The position numbers were made by a program, and so were the translations under genes. From assembly GCA_032690845.1 (NCBI GenBank), contig CM064434.1:30029069-30093068 (forward strand): a DNA stretch of 64,000 nucleotides, written 5' to 3'. The DNA comes from Eleusine coracana subsp. coracana (Eukaryota; Streptophyta; Magnoliopsida; Poales; Poaceae). Each line of letters starts with the position of its first letter. The first letter of the stretch is position 1. This document shows, piece by piece, positions 1 to 8,778 of this stretch. Below the pieces are notes generated by a model. The model was given only the letters and a program-made list of their open reading frames with translations, made no database searches and was not told the DNA's origin.

Positions 1-742
1 TGGTGCCAACCATATTATGATGCTTGGGCCTCTCAACCAATTTTCATACTTTGCACCTCTTGAAGTTGTTCAACTCTTCTTGTATGGCAATAACCCACTT
101 GTGGTCATCCATAGCCTCATCAATGGAAGTGGGCTCAATCATAGAGATGAAGAAGAAGTTCTCAATGTCAACATTTGCCTCATCATCATCCTCTTCACTC
201 ACATAGTTGGGTTTATATTGATTCCTCCTTGTCTTTATCCCTTGAGATGGACTCCCAATGATCAAGTCTTGTGAGTGATCTTTGTTGATAGCTTTGGGTC
301 TAGGATGGTATTTTCTTTGAGTGGGAGGAGCTCTATGTGAAATATCTTGTGCATTATGGGTTGTTTGCTCTCTTGATATATGAGTGTCTTGGATCCTAAG
401 AGAGGTGGAAGAGTCACTCTTATGCTTTCTTGTTTTGGACTTCGAGCTTGAGGTGGATGGGAGAGTATCTTGTGAAGAGCTAGGAGAAGTGGCTTGTGGT
501 GAATTATGTGGGGAGGTTTGTGGCTCACTTCTCACTTGGGTTTCCTCATCATTTGGTGAGTGTACTTTCAATGAATCTAGGGAGGAGCTTGTGGGAGTAT
601 TTGTGGTATCTTCGGTTGTTTGTTGTATCTCGGAGGAGGGGGTTGGTGGAGGTGGTGAAGTGGAGGGCTCATCAATATCACCATCATTGACCTCGTGGGG
701 TAACACCTCGCCCATGGGCATTCTTCTCAAGGCTTCCCTCAT
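1..742 (-). pseudogene. pol: Copia pol: integrase-RT hinge and first residues of RT
   Basis: Reading leftwards from 742, the frame encodes a Ser/Thr/Pro-rich hinge (polyserine, SSSKSKTRKHKS) and then the conserved entry to the reverse transcriptase (DEAMDDHKWVIAIQEELNNF). It stops at 44, where TGA replaces the Trp of the motif VWKLVERP. The same stop is in copy 2, so it predates the duplication. The hinge is open here, whereas copy 2 has an extra AAG to TAG change in the KSK motif. Residues 1-43 continue the RT after the stop. It is not functional. Confidence 0.85.
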
Positions 743-1090
743 AGGCTCATCTCAAATGTTCACTTCATGAAATTCATCGTCCTTTTGAGACCCATTTGAC
801 TCATCAAATTGCACATCATAGGATTCTTCCACGCATCCTGTGGCTGAGTTGTAGACCCTATAGGCTTTAGAAGTCCTAGAGTATCCAACAAGAATGCCTT
901 CATAAGTTCTACTTTCAAACTTCTCGGGCTTTCTCCTCTTCTTGAGAATGTCACACTTGCGTCCAAAGACTCAAAAATAGGTCACATTGGATTTCTGTCC
1001 CACCAATAGTTCATATGGCGTCTTCTTCAAGAACCGATAGAGATAGACATGATTGGAAGTGTAGCACGCCATGTTGATTGCCTCCGCCCA
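743..1090 (-). pseudogene. pol: Copia integrase C-terminal part
   Basis: The segment encodes the region after the catalytic core: motifs LKKTPYELLVG, FGRKCDILKKRRKPEKF, YEGILVGYSRTSKAYRVYN and YDVQFDESNGSQ, typical of plant copia integrases. A stop near 972 (CGA to TGA) is specific to this copy, because copy 2 keeps Arg. A second stop near 757 is shared. The reading frame ends at the Athila border and continues at 11191. Confidence 0.85.
1086..1090. other. Target-site duplication GCCCA (left)
   Basis: GCCCA lies directly before the 5' LTR of the Athila element and is repeated at 11186-11190 directly after its 3' LTR. The Sirevirus sequence can be read straight across once one copy and the element are removed. 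Confidence 0.95.
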
Positions 1091-1296
1091 TGTTGGTGGT
1101 TTCTAGCTACCCATTTTATCTACCAAAAAGGGACGTTTTACATCGTTATTTGGTGGTTTAGACTAACAATTAACCCCATATTTGCATATATTTGTAGTTG
1201 TCCTCTTTTGGATGTAATTGTAGAAAACAGGTGTAAAATAGGGCAATTATGGATAAGGAACCAAAGAGCAACGAAGTTGGGCCAGATGCGGGTCGT

Positions 1297-1327
1297 GCCG
1301 ATTGGCTCCAATGCTGCGCCGATCGAC
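1297..1327. repeat. 21-bp phased palindrome pair, Athila cluster 1
   Basis: GCCGATTGGC at 1297 and GCCGATCGAC at 1318 are variants of GCCGATCGGC. Their starts are 21 bp apart, inside the 5' LTR. Confidence 0.85.
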
Positions 1328-1570
1328 ACAGGAGGAAAAGATCACAAAGACAAGCCCAAGACCAGCAAAGATGAAGGCCTAGCCCAATATGAGTCAGAGT
1401 CAGTGGAAGTTGACCTAATCCCGTCGTGTATTAAAGGAAGATAACTATCAAGAGCCAAGGGGCAACCGAAGAGACGACAATCGCAACATTCAGTTGTTAG
1501 TGCTAGGGTTCCAGGATATTGGTGGCGGAGGTGGGTCAACACCGACGAGAACCACCAGAAGGGAGGTCGT

Positions 1571-1601
1571 GCCGATCAGCGTGACACTTGCGCTGATCGG
1601 C
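1571..1601. repeat. 21-bp phased palindrome pair, Athila cluster 2
   Basis: GCCGATCAGC at 1571 and GCTGATCGGC at 1592 are 21 bp apart in the 5' LTR. Each half is the reverse complement of the other, so the pair forms a larger dyad. Confidence 0.88.
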
Positions 1602-2152
1602 TCGTGCACATTCCAACGCTATCTCTCATCCCTCTGCTATGTCTAGTGGAAGGATGAGTGAGTAGTCTCATATTCTCTTCTCTGGTGCAGGGATCTGGTC
1701 ATGTAACTCTCATACTCATTGATACTCTCTTGATGAATTTAAGCTATGTGATGAACTTAATTGCGCATCTATTTCCATTAGTGTATAGGCCAATACACTT
1801 CTGCCCATTGCATAGTGCAAGAAACCATCGGGGACCTAATAGCCTCTGTAGTGACAGCCGGGGTGAACGAAACCACCATGTCTTGTAGAATATTAGAGTC
1901 ATCACTCGAGGCAATGAGAATAAGGTTGTATGCTAGTGAACCAATCCGAAGGAGAGAATCCTTCATTATCCTGTTACATCTTCAATAACATTCATCAACC
2001 AGTCTCTCACTGTCACCATTCACACTAACCCAATCATTGCAATCTATTAGTAATCCTTTAATAGTAATAGTTCCTCTGGTTCCTTGTGGATTCGATAACC
2101 TTGGAATACTCTAAGGGAAAAAGAGCTACAACTGTACACCGTCCTCTTGCGG

Positions 2153-2160
2153 TATATAAG
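2153..2160 (+). promoter_or_regulatory. TATA-like box at the end of the Athila 5' LTR
   Basis: TATATAAG lies 23 bp before the LTR end and is kept in copy 2 (59435) and in the 3' LTR (near 11155). If it is the true TATA box, transcription would start at or beyond the LTR end, which would leave almost no R-U5. It may therefore be a chance match or a secondary signal. Confidence 0.45.
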
Positions 2161-2195
2161 TGGGTGCGTAACTACAACCAACAAGCTCAATTTTC

Positions 2196-2213
2196 TGGTG
2201 CCGTTGCCGGGGA
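2196..2213 (+). other. Primer-binding site of the Athila element
   Basis: TGGTGCCGTTGCCGGGGA lies 12 bp after the LTR. It is close to the TGGCGCCGTTGCCGGGGA type used by Athila elements, usually assigned to tRNA-Asp. The tRNA assignment is from memory of the family. Confidence 0.75.
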
Positions 2214-2306
2214 ACAAGCCAGTTCTTTTACCATCAATATTTTACTAACGTCTAATCCTTTCTTTTCTAGTTGTTTTTGTTTTTGTGTTTTGTGTGAATT
2301 TTCAGG

Positions 2307-3338
2307 ATGAGTACGACAGGACCTTCTTCGACGCTCAGGGAGCTTTCTTTGCCATCTCTAGACGTGCTCGTGCCTCAATTCTCAAACGAGAAGGCCATGG
2401 CCCCCTCGTATGTGTTGAACCCCATTATCACTAGCATGGTTGAAGCAAATAAGATCATTGGAGCAAAAGAGGAGAACCCGTATATTCACTTACATGACAT
2501 GGAGGCACTTTGCCAGACATTCCATCATGAAGGAGTGCCCCAGGATCTTTACAGATGGCTGCTTTTCCCATTCTCTTTGGGAGGGAAAGCCAAAGAGTGG
2601 CACAAGGGAGCATCTCAAGAAGCGAAAGGTAAGTGGAGTGAATTAGTAGGAAATTTTTGTCTCCACTATTTTCCTTTGCCAAAGGTGTAGAAGTTGAGAA
2701 GAGAAGTGGTGAACTTCTTACAAGAAGATGAAGAATCTCTCACGGAAGCCTGGACGCGTTTTCAAACATTGTTGAAATAATGACCTGACCATGGCATTGA
2801 TGAGAATGTGTGCTCAAACCTTCTGCATGGCCAAAAACATGGCATCAAGGATGCATTTGGATGGATCAACTAGAGGAAGTTTTCTGAGATTGATAGCAAG
2901 GCAAGGATCAAATTGTTAGGCAAAATTGCCGAGAATGAAGCTTTGCTCAAGCATTCGGACGAATACCTAGAACCAAGCCAGCAATGCCCAGAAGTTATGC
3001 AAAGGGAAGATTCGCTGACTATACAGATCTTTATGTCCGAGAGTAGAGCAATGATTACTTTAGAGCACGAATTCGAAGAGATTAAGCCCGTCAGACCCGC
3101 CTCTATGGATCTGACGTGCATGCCGATCGGCGCAGTCTCTGAGCCGATCAACGCAGTTGTAACAACAGGAGTACAAATCACCCTAACGACTCCGTCAGGT
3201 TGCAAGGAATATACCAAGAAAGAAGCTGCAATTCTGGACAGCCACCGGAAGGAATTTGAAGACAACTTTGCTAAACCAAAGGGGGATAGGACATTGGCAC
3301 ATGCTAAACCACTCGACGAATTTGAACCAATGGACTGA
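2307..3338 (+). pseudogene. gag: Athila gag, interrupted
   Basis: The ATG follows a 124-nt leader after the LTR. The motifs EENPYIHLHDMEALCQTF, DLYRWLLFPFSLGGKAKEWH and LTEAWTRFQTLLK are those of the capsid domain of plant gypsy gag. The frame is kept to 3338, but stops occur at 2688, 2778 (two in a row), about 2871 and 3339, and all are shared with copy 2. I see no CCHC zinc knuckle, so the nucleocapsid part may be lost. A palindrome pair (3122-3152) lies inside the frame. Copy 2 has a 39-bp in-frame deletion near the start. Confidence 0.85.
3122..3152. repeat. 21-bp phased palindrome pair, Athila cluster 3
   Basis: GCCGATCGGC at 3122 and GCCGATCAAC at 3143 are 21 bp apart, inside the gag reading frame. 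Confidence 0.88.
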
Positions 3339-3353
3339 ATTCCCATTGATTTT

Positions 3354-4028
3354 TTGCAAGAGTTGATCAATATGAGAACATCCTTCAGCCCACAAGATGC
3401 TTCTGAAGCCAGAATGGAATATAATTTCCTGAGTAATCGCCTTAAGTCAGAATGTTTTGATCAAGAGATTATTGGGAGAGTTTTAGAGAAGCTTTACAAG
3501 GATGATATAGAGCTTGATGGAACAGAGGTGAAACAAGCAATGAGATTACTAGACAATTGCTTTGAGCCATCCCCCTACGAAGGATTGTGTGGTGTGTATG
3601 TTGTAGGAGTCACCGACGACGAAGAAGAAGAACCATACATACCATGCGAGATATCAGGAAAGAAATTTCTGAAAGCTTTGTGTGACTTTGGTTCCCGTGT
3701 CAGCTTGATGACTTATGATGCATTTATGAGCATGCCTTATGGAACTCAACAGCAGCTGATAGGGACTGAACTTGAACTCATCATGGCGAATGGAAGGAAG
3801 ACGAAGCCTCTAGGGGTGATAAAAAATGTTGAAGTTGAGATTAGCTTGAAAACAATACCGGTGGATTTCTTCGTTCTAAGTAATGAAGAAACCGTGGTTG
3901 AAGACATCATTCTGGGAAGGCCGTTCTTGAGATTAGTACAAGCTGTTCTGGATGCTGGGAAGGGTCAAATTACGCTGCACCTAGGAGGTGAAGAAGTGCG
4001 ATTTCAATTTAACGGTTCGTCTCATTAG
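3354..4028 (+). pseudogene. pro: Athila protease domain
   Basis: This is the same frame as gag, after one stop. The aspartic protease signature appears as KKFLKALCDFGSRVSLM, where the usual plant Athila active site is DLGASVS-like, so the catalytic Asp is present and the Gly-Ala pair is altered. NGRKTKPLGVIKNVEVEI and DFFVLSNEE..DIILGRPFL follow, which are typical of the second half of the domain. The frame ends at TAG 4026. It processes the polyprotein in a live element. Confidence 0.85.
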
Positions 4029-5051
4029 GAACCTTCTTGCTATCAGGAATTCTACCCAGAGGAAGATGAGAAGATAGGGATGGATATCGGAGACCCACTT
4101 GACCACATCATGCGCAAAACCGACAAGGATACTGCTGGTGCCGATCGGCATGATACTTGCGTCGATCGGCTCAACCAGGAGAATCCTGATTTTGGAGCTC
4201 TGGGGGAGCTGGATCTAGATGAAGCACCAGAAGTGGAACAAAAGGAACTTCCAAAGGAGCTATGATATGAATATCTAGGGAAGAATAAAACATATCCAGT
4301 TATTGTGAACGATGCTCTAACGAGGGAAGAAATAGAGAAGCTGCTTACTATGCTCAAAAGGTATAAGAAGGCTACTGGTTACACACTGGACGACATCAAG
4401 GGAATCAGCCCCGCATTCTGCACTCACAAGATTAACCTGGAGGAGAATGCTAAACCAGTGGTTGAAGGGATGCGAAGGTTGAAGGAGTCAATGAATCTAG
4501 TGGTTAAAAAGGAGTTTCTAAAGCTGCTTAATGTAGGTATGATCTATCCTGTTGCTGATAGTGAATGGGTTAGTCATGTACATTGTGTGCCCAAGAAATG
4601 AGGATTGACGGTAGTGCCCAATGAGAACAATGAGTTGATCCCTCAAAGAACTATAACTGGATGGAGAATGTGCATAGATTACAGAAGTTTGAACAAGGTG
4701 ACGAAGAAAGATCACTATCCTCTTCCATTCATCAACGAAATGCTTGAAAGACCAACAAAGAATTCATACTTTTGTTATTTGGATGGATTTAGTGGTTTCT
4801 TTCAAATACCGGTAAGACCAGAGGGTCAGCAGAAAACTACTTTTACTTGCCCTTTCGGGACATATGCATATAGAAGGATGCCATTTGGTCTTTGCAATAC
4901 GCCTGCCACATTTCAAAGATGCATGAATGCAATATTCACTGAATTCATAGAAGATATTATGGAACTATTTATGGATTACTTCTTCGTACACAGTACTGAT
5001 TTTGATAGTTGCCTGGAGAATCCGGGAGAAGGTTTTGAAAAGGTGCATTGA
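4029..5051 (+). pseudogene. pol: Athila reverse transcriptase, first part
   Basis: The frame continues past TAG 4026, TGA near 4263 and TGA near 4599. The spacer before RT holds a palindrome pair. The RT motifs run in order: LKRYKKATGYTLDDIKGI, VVKKEFLKLLNVGMIYPV, WRMCIDYRSLNKVTKKDHYPLP, YCYLDGFSGFFQIPV (seen as CYLDGFSGF), FGTYAYRRMPFGLCNTPATF and ELFMDYFFVH. The last is the catalytic YxDD box, with the second Asp changed to Tyr (TAC at 4977). This change is shared with copy 2. A frameshift near 5020 moves the coding to the next frame. Confidence 0.9.
4140..4170. repeat. 21-bp phased palindrome pair, Athila cluster 4
   Basis: GCCGATCGGC at 4140 and GTCGATCGGC at 4161 are 21 bp apart in the spacer between protease and RT. 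In the reading frame they encode ADRHDTCVDRL. Confidence 0.9.
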
Positions 5052-5781
5052 ATCAGATATAGTTCTTAATTGGGAGAACTGCCATTTTATGGTAACAAAA
5101 GGGATAGTACTTGGTCATGTCATATCTAACACAGGGATAGAGTTTGATAAAGCAAAGGTAGCTATAGTTGAGAAATTATCTCCCCCTACTGATCTTACAA
5201 CCTTGAGCAGTTTTCTTGGACATGCCAACTTCTATCACAGATTTCTTAAGAATTATTCAAAGATTGCTAAGCTCCTGACAGAATTGTTGAAGCAAGGTAC
5301 AAAATTTGTCATGGATGATGAACGACTCTTTGCCTTCAGGAGATTAAAGGAAGCTCTATGCTCTGCACCCATTATGCAGCCACCTGATTGGAGTCTACCT
5401 TTTGAAATTATGTGTGATGCAAGTGACTATGCAGTTGGAGCTATTCTTGGACAACGAAAGGGAATTAAAGTGCATGCTATTTATTATGCTAGCAAAACAT
5501 TGAATGAGGCGCAGATCAATTATACAACAACCGAGAAAGAGATGCTAGCTATTATGTTTGCTTTTGAGAAGTTTAGATCCTACATTCTGAATCCTAAGGT
5601 GATTGTATATACTGATCAGGCTGCTATAAGATACTTGGTTTCAAAGAAAGAGTCTAAGCCTCGGTTAATGCGATGGTTATTGATGGTGCAAGAATTTGAT
5701 TTGGAGATAAGAGATAAGAAAGGGGTAGAAAATTCTGTAGCAGATCATTTTCCCCTCTTGAATCATCATCAACTGAGCTGA
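5002..5781 (+). pseudogene. pol: Athila RT thumb and RNase H
   Basis: Frame +1 relative to the RT start. It holds GIVLGHVISNTGIEFDKAKV, SFLGHANFYHRFLKNYSKIAK (RT connection), then RNase H motifs MCDASDYAVGAILGQR, YYASKTLNEAQINYTTTEKEMLAIMFAFEKFR, YTDQAAIRYLV and ADHFPLL. This is the longest undamaged stretch in the element (259 residues). Copy 2 has lost a base near 62637 within the RNase H region. Confidence 0.9.
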
Positions 5782-5840
5782 TAAAAGATGAAATGCAACA
5801 AGAACAGTTGTTTGCCACATTTGATCGTAGAGAGAGTTGA

Positions 5841-7111
5841 ATGATTGATATTATCAAAGGTTTCAAGGGACAGACTGATATGATGAACAAAAACACAAAG
5901 AAAAGAGTTAGGAGTGAAATGAGAAAATTTATATGGGCTGACCCATACTTGTATAAGTATTGCCAGGACGGAGCAGTGCGAAATGTGTACCCAGAGAAGA
6001 AAGAGCGAGCATTTTGGCAAAATGTCACTCTTTGGATTACAGGGGACATTATGGCTACTTCCGAACACAGGCAAAGGGATGGGCGGGTGGTTTCTATTGG
6101 CCTACTATGCATGAAGATGCAAAAAGATATGTTGCAACATGTGCTCAATGCCAACGATTAGGGAATGTTAACAGTAGAAATGCAATGCCTCTTAAGTATA
6201 ATCTTCAAGTTGATATCTTTGATGTTTCGGGTATGGACTTCATGGGACCATTTGTGAATTCTCATGGTTGCGAGTATATATTGGTTGTCGTTGATTATGT
6301 ATCCAAGTGGGTCGAAGCAATGGCTTGCAAGGCCAATACCACAAGAGAATTGAGGAGTATACTCCAAGAGCAGATATACCCTAGGTATGGAGTACTAAGG
6401 ATAATAATTACCGATGGAGGATCCTATTTTACAAGAGGAGACTTTACTAGGTTTTTGGCTAAATCTGGTTCATGAACATAGAATTGGAACAGTCTGTCAT
6501 CCCCAAACAAATGGACAAGCAGAAACATCAAATAAGTAATTAAAAGGGATTCTGCAGAAGATTGTTACAAAGGAAGGAAAAGATTGGGCCACAAAACTTA
6601 ATGGAGCATTATGGGCATATAGGACGGCATTCAAGACACCAATTGGCAGACACCATTACAATTTGTCTATGGAAAATGATGTCACCTACCGGTGGAATTG
6701 GAACATAAGGCTTATTGGGCAATAAAAGAGATGAGCTTGGATCTTGATGCCGCCGGCGTGAAAAGGAAAATACAAATAAGTGAATTAGAAGAGATACGAT
6801 TGCATGCATATGAAAATGCAGCAATATATAAGGAAAGGACAAAGAAGTGGTATGATAAGAAGCTTTTGAAGAAGGAATTCAAGGAAGGAGATCAGGTACT
6901 CTTATTTAATTCACGATTCAGATTATTTGGTAAAGGCAAACTGCGAAGTCAATGGGAAGGGCCTTATCTTGTGAACACGGTGTTACCTTCGGGAGCTGTA
7001 ATCATAATGGATGGCAAAAGAAACAAGTACACGGTGAATGGACAATGTCTGAAGGTATATCAACCCAACACATTTGAATTAAAATCTTTTGATGTGTACT
7101 TCACAGTTTAG
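5841..7111 (+). pseudogene. pol: Athila integrase, in several frames
   Basis: The HHCC zinc finger (HSLDYRGHYG..CAQCQR) is near 6030-6160. The catalytic core follows with GMDFMGPF and ITDGGSYF, and after a frameshift near 6465 comes HPQTNGQAETSN with its Glu. All three DDE residues are visible, unlike the other integrases in this window. A stop replaces the codon after SNK near 6536 in this copy only; copy 2 has Gln. The C-terminal part (6692-7111) ends with a GPY-type module (LRSQWEGPYLVNTVLPSGAV). It inserts the cDNA into host DNA in a live element. Confidence 0.88.
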
Positions 7112-7212
7112 TGGCATGTATGGTCAAGCTTAACGATGTAAAACAAAAGCTCTGTATGTGTTTTTTCTTTTTGTGATTTTTCTATTTCTGACTGGGTAAA
7201 TTAGTGTACCAC

Positions 7213-7262
7213 ACCGATCGGCGCAATGCTGCACCGATCGGTGCAGTCCTGCACCGACCGGC
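7213..7262. repeat. Palindrome triplet, Athila cluster 5
   Basis: ACCGATCGGC at 7213, ACCGATCGGT at 7233 and ACCGACCGGC at 7253 follow each other with 20-bp spacing, just after integrase. This is the one cluster with 20-bp rather than 21-bp steps. Confidence 0.88.
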
Positions 7263-7370
7263 GCGGCAGAGTCTTTTTGGTTCTTGAGTCGGTATCGGAC
7301 CTTGCCTTGTTAAGACTCGTTGAATTCCGCAAATAAGAGATAGAGTCCTACTCCAATTGGAAATCAAGGG

Positions 7371-7379
7371 ATATAAATA
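7371..7379 (+). promoter_or_regulatory. Internal TATA-like box before the extra ORF
   Basis: ATATAAATA stands 74 bp before the ATG of the extra gene at 7453. Between them is a leader with AAACCCTAA, common in plant 5' UTRs. The arrangement suggests a separate promoter for the 3' gene, but this is inferred from spacing and motif only. Confidence 0.4.
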
Positions 7380-7488
7380 TGAGAGGGCGGCAATACCACG
7401 GATTATCTAGCATGACAAGTAGTCACCGAAACAAACCCTAAGGGCAGAAGCAATGGAAGGCGGCGCGTCGGGAAGCAACCAAGGCGGC

Positions 7489-7519
7489 GCCGATCGGCGC
7501 GACTCTGGAGTTAATCAGC
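7489..7519. repeat. 21-bp phased palindrome pair, Athila cluster 6
   Basis: GCCGATCGGC at 7489 and the decayed GTTAATCAGC at 7510 are 21 bp apart, near the start of the extra gene. They encode ADRRDSGVNQL. Confidence 0.75.
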
Positions 7520-8324
7520 TTGGTGACGGTTTTCTATAGATCTCTGCCGTTTGGTCTTGGGACAAAGTAGATGAGGTGTTGACACCAACACAAGATGATC
7601 CTGTCGTCTGGTCGAATCTGAGGAAGAGATTCATGATGAGAAGTGAAGATGACGCATGGAGCGCAGAAAAGGTGAAGATGGACAATGAACTTCGGCAGAC
7701 GATGAAGAGAGTATTGGTTCTTATGGGAAAATGTATAGCACCTATTGAGAGTGAAGTTGTTTCTCAAAGGTACACCATGGAAGGCCTTCTTGATCTTGCT
7801 AAGCCCTTGTCATATGAAGATTTCCTATCTTTTGAAAATTCATTGACTGAGCAAGAGGAGGAACTAGATAAGAGAGCGCTCTCACAATCCATAAATACTG
7901 GCTTTACAGTGAACATGATATTGCCGCCAAGTATGAACTCAAGCTGCAGGAGGAAGCTAAAGAAGCCATGAACCAGTTGAATGCGGAAAAGGATCTTTAG
8001 GCTAGAAAGGATGGGGCCTCTCCTAGGGTACTTTCCGATTGGGAGGGTTTTCAAGAAAACAAGATTCATATGAACAGATGCATCGAAGGCTGCAAGTGTA
8101 TCTTTTGTGCTAAAGATCTACAACATAAGATTGAACTCCAATTGGTGGAAAACCCAACCTTCATACCTAGAGATGTTTTATATGATGATGGCTATCGTGT
8201 AGTCCCTGAAGGAAAGACGCCTAAGGAAATTAATGATGAGGTTTTATGAAGACAGCAGAACAAGGCGATGCGTGAGCGTAATCTGGAACAGTTGGCTGTG
8301 TATACGGAGGAAGCCGCCGCCTGT

Positions 8325-8397
8325 GCCGATCGGTGCAACATTGGAGCCGATCAGCACGACATCAGAGCTGATCGACGCAACACAGCGGCCGATCGGC
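8325..8397. repeat. Four-unit 21-bp palindrome array, Athila cluster 7
   Basis: Palindrome variants start at 8325, 8346, 8367 and 8388, so the spacing is exactly 21 bp three times. In the reading frame each unit is seven residues beginning ADR or ADQ (ADRCNIG, ADQHDIR, ADRRNTA, ADRRDLK). This is the longest array and the clearest view of the repeat unit. Confidence 0.93.
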
Positions 8398-8733
8398 GAG
8401 ATCTGAAGATGGCTGAATTCATTGATCTAACAGCTTTGCCAAATGACTACACTAGAGGTTCGAAGATCCGCTAGACTATTTTGTAAGCCAATTCAAAAGT
8501 ATTCTGAATGGGGTAGCGACTTTGATTCATTATATTGTTTGGAAACTTTGGAAAGTGACCCTAGTATGTCTGGATATTTGGGGGATGATTCTAATATGCG
8601 CAGAAGCTTTGGTAGTCCTAAGATTGAGAGTTGGGGAACACCTGCAGAATGTAACAATGATAGGGCAGCAGGAACTTCAATGGTAATACAGAGAGGAATG
8701 GAGGCAGTCGCAGTGATAAAAGAACACCACCGT

Positions 8734-8764
8734 GCCGATCAGCTCAGCCATTATGCTGATCGGC
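8734..8764. repeat. 21-bp phased palindrome pair, Athila cluster 8
   Basis: GCCGATCAGC at 8734 and GCTGATCGGC at 8755 are 21 bp apart at the end of the extra gene. They encode ADQLSHYADRL. Confidence 0.9.
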
Positions 8765-8778
8765 TCAGAGGAGTCTGA

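Larger units (their letters stand above)
1..1090 (-). mobile_element. Sirevirus A (copia), part 1: hinge and integrase C-terminus
   Basis: This is the pol region of a minus-strand Ty1/copia element, cut at 1090 by the Athila insertion and resuming at 11191. The translation matches the plus-strand Sirevirus B at 24050-25130 and is nearly identical to A' at 57283-58372. The Sirevirus lineage is inferred from the RT and RNase H of A' and from LTR palindromes of its relatives. The element starts upstream of the window. Confidence 0.9.
1091..2183 (+). repeat. 5' LTR of the Athila element
   Basis: This 1093-bp LTR begins TGTTGGTGG and ends ACAACCAACA. It matches 10099-11185 and is 1.4% different from the copy at 58373-59465. 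It carries two pairs of palindromes (1297-1327 and 1571-1601) and a TATA-like box only about 25 bp from its end. Confidence 0.93.
1..6757. repeat. Large duplicated block, copy 1
   Basis: This block is repeated at 57283-64000, cut off by the window end. The offset is 57282 up to about 2400, then 57243 after a 39-bp deletion in copy 2, with two compensating 1-bp indels later. It spans part of Sirevirus A, the TSD, and the first 5.7 kb of the Athila element. My hand count gives about 11 differences in the first 1090 bp, 15 in the 1093-bp LTR and about 60 in the rest, so 1-1.5%. The shared insertion point shows that the composite was duplicated after nesting. Confidence 0.95.
7453..8778 (+). pseudogene. 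Extra 3' gene of the Athila element, function unknown
   Basis: This coding region sits in the place where Athila elements often carry an extra (env-like) ORF. It starts at ATG 7453 (MEGGASGSNQGG), runs through a TAG near 7537 to about 7905, shifts frame to run to 8474 (stops near 7998 and 8247), then shifts again into 8443-8778. Visible features are an acidic stretch (SYEDFLSFENSLTEQEEELD), a cysteine cluster CIEGCKCIFC near 8079-8108, and 7-residue repeats starting ADR or ADQ at three places, encoded by the phased palindromes. I see no signal peptide or membrane segment, so nothing supports an envelope role. I do not recognise the protein. Confidence 0.55.

Noticed and set aside
384..770. 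Plus-strand ORF of 128 codons, also at 57666-58052
   Set aside because: Antisense of the copia hinge. Its Ser/Glu-rich composition mirrors the polyserine and acidic text on the coding strand.
8325..8397. Short direct repeats resembling a CRISPR array
   Set aside because: Units are 21 bp without distinct spacers, within a retrotransposon reading frame of a plant genome.
7453..8778. Envelope gene in the Athila element
   Set aside because: The position fits, but I see no signal peptide, transmembrane segment or fusion-like region, so I describe it only as an unknown gene.
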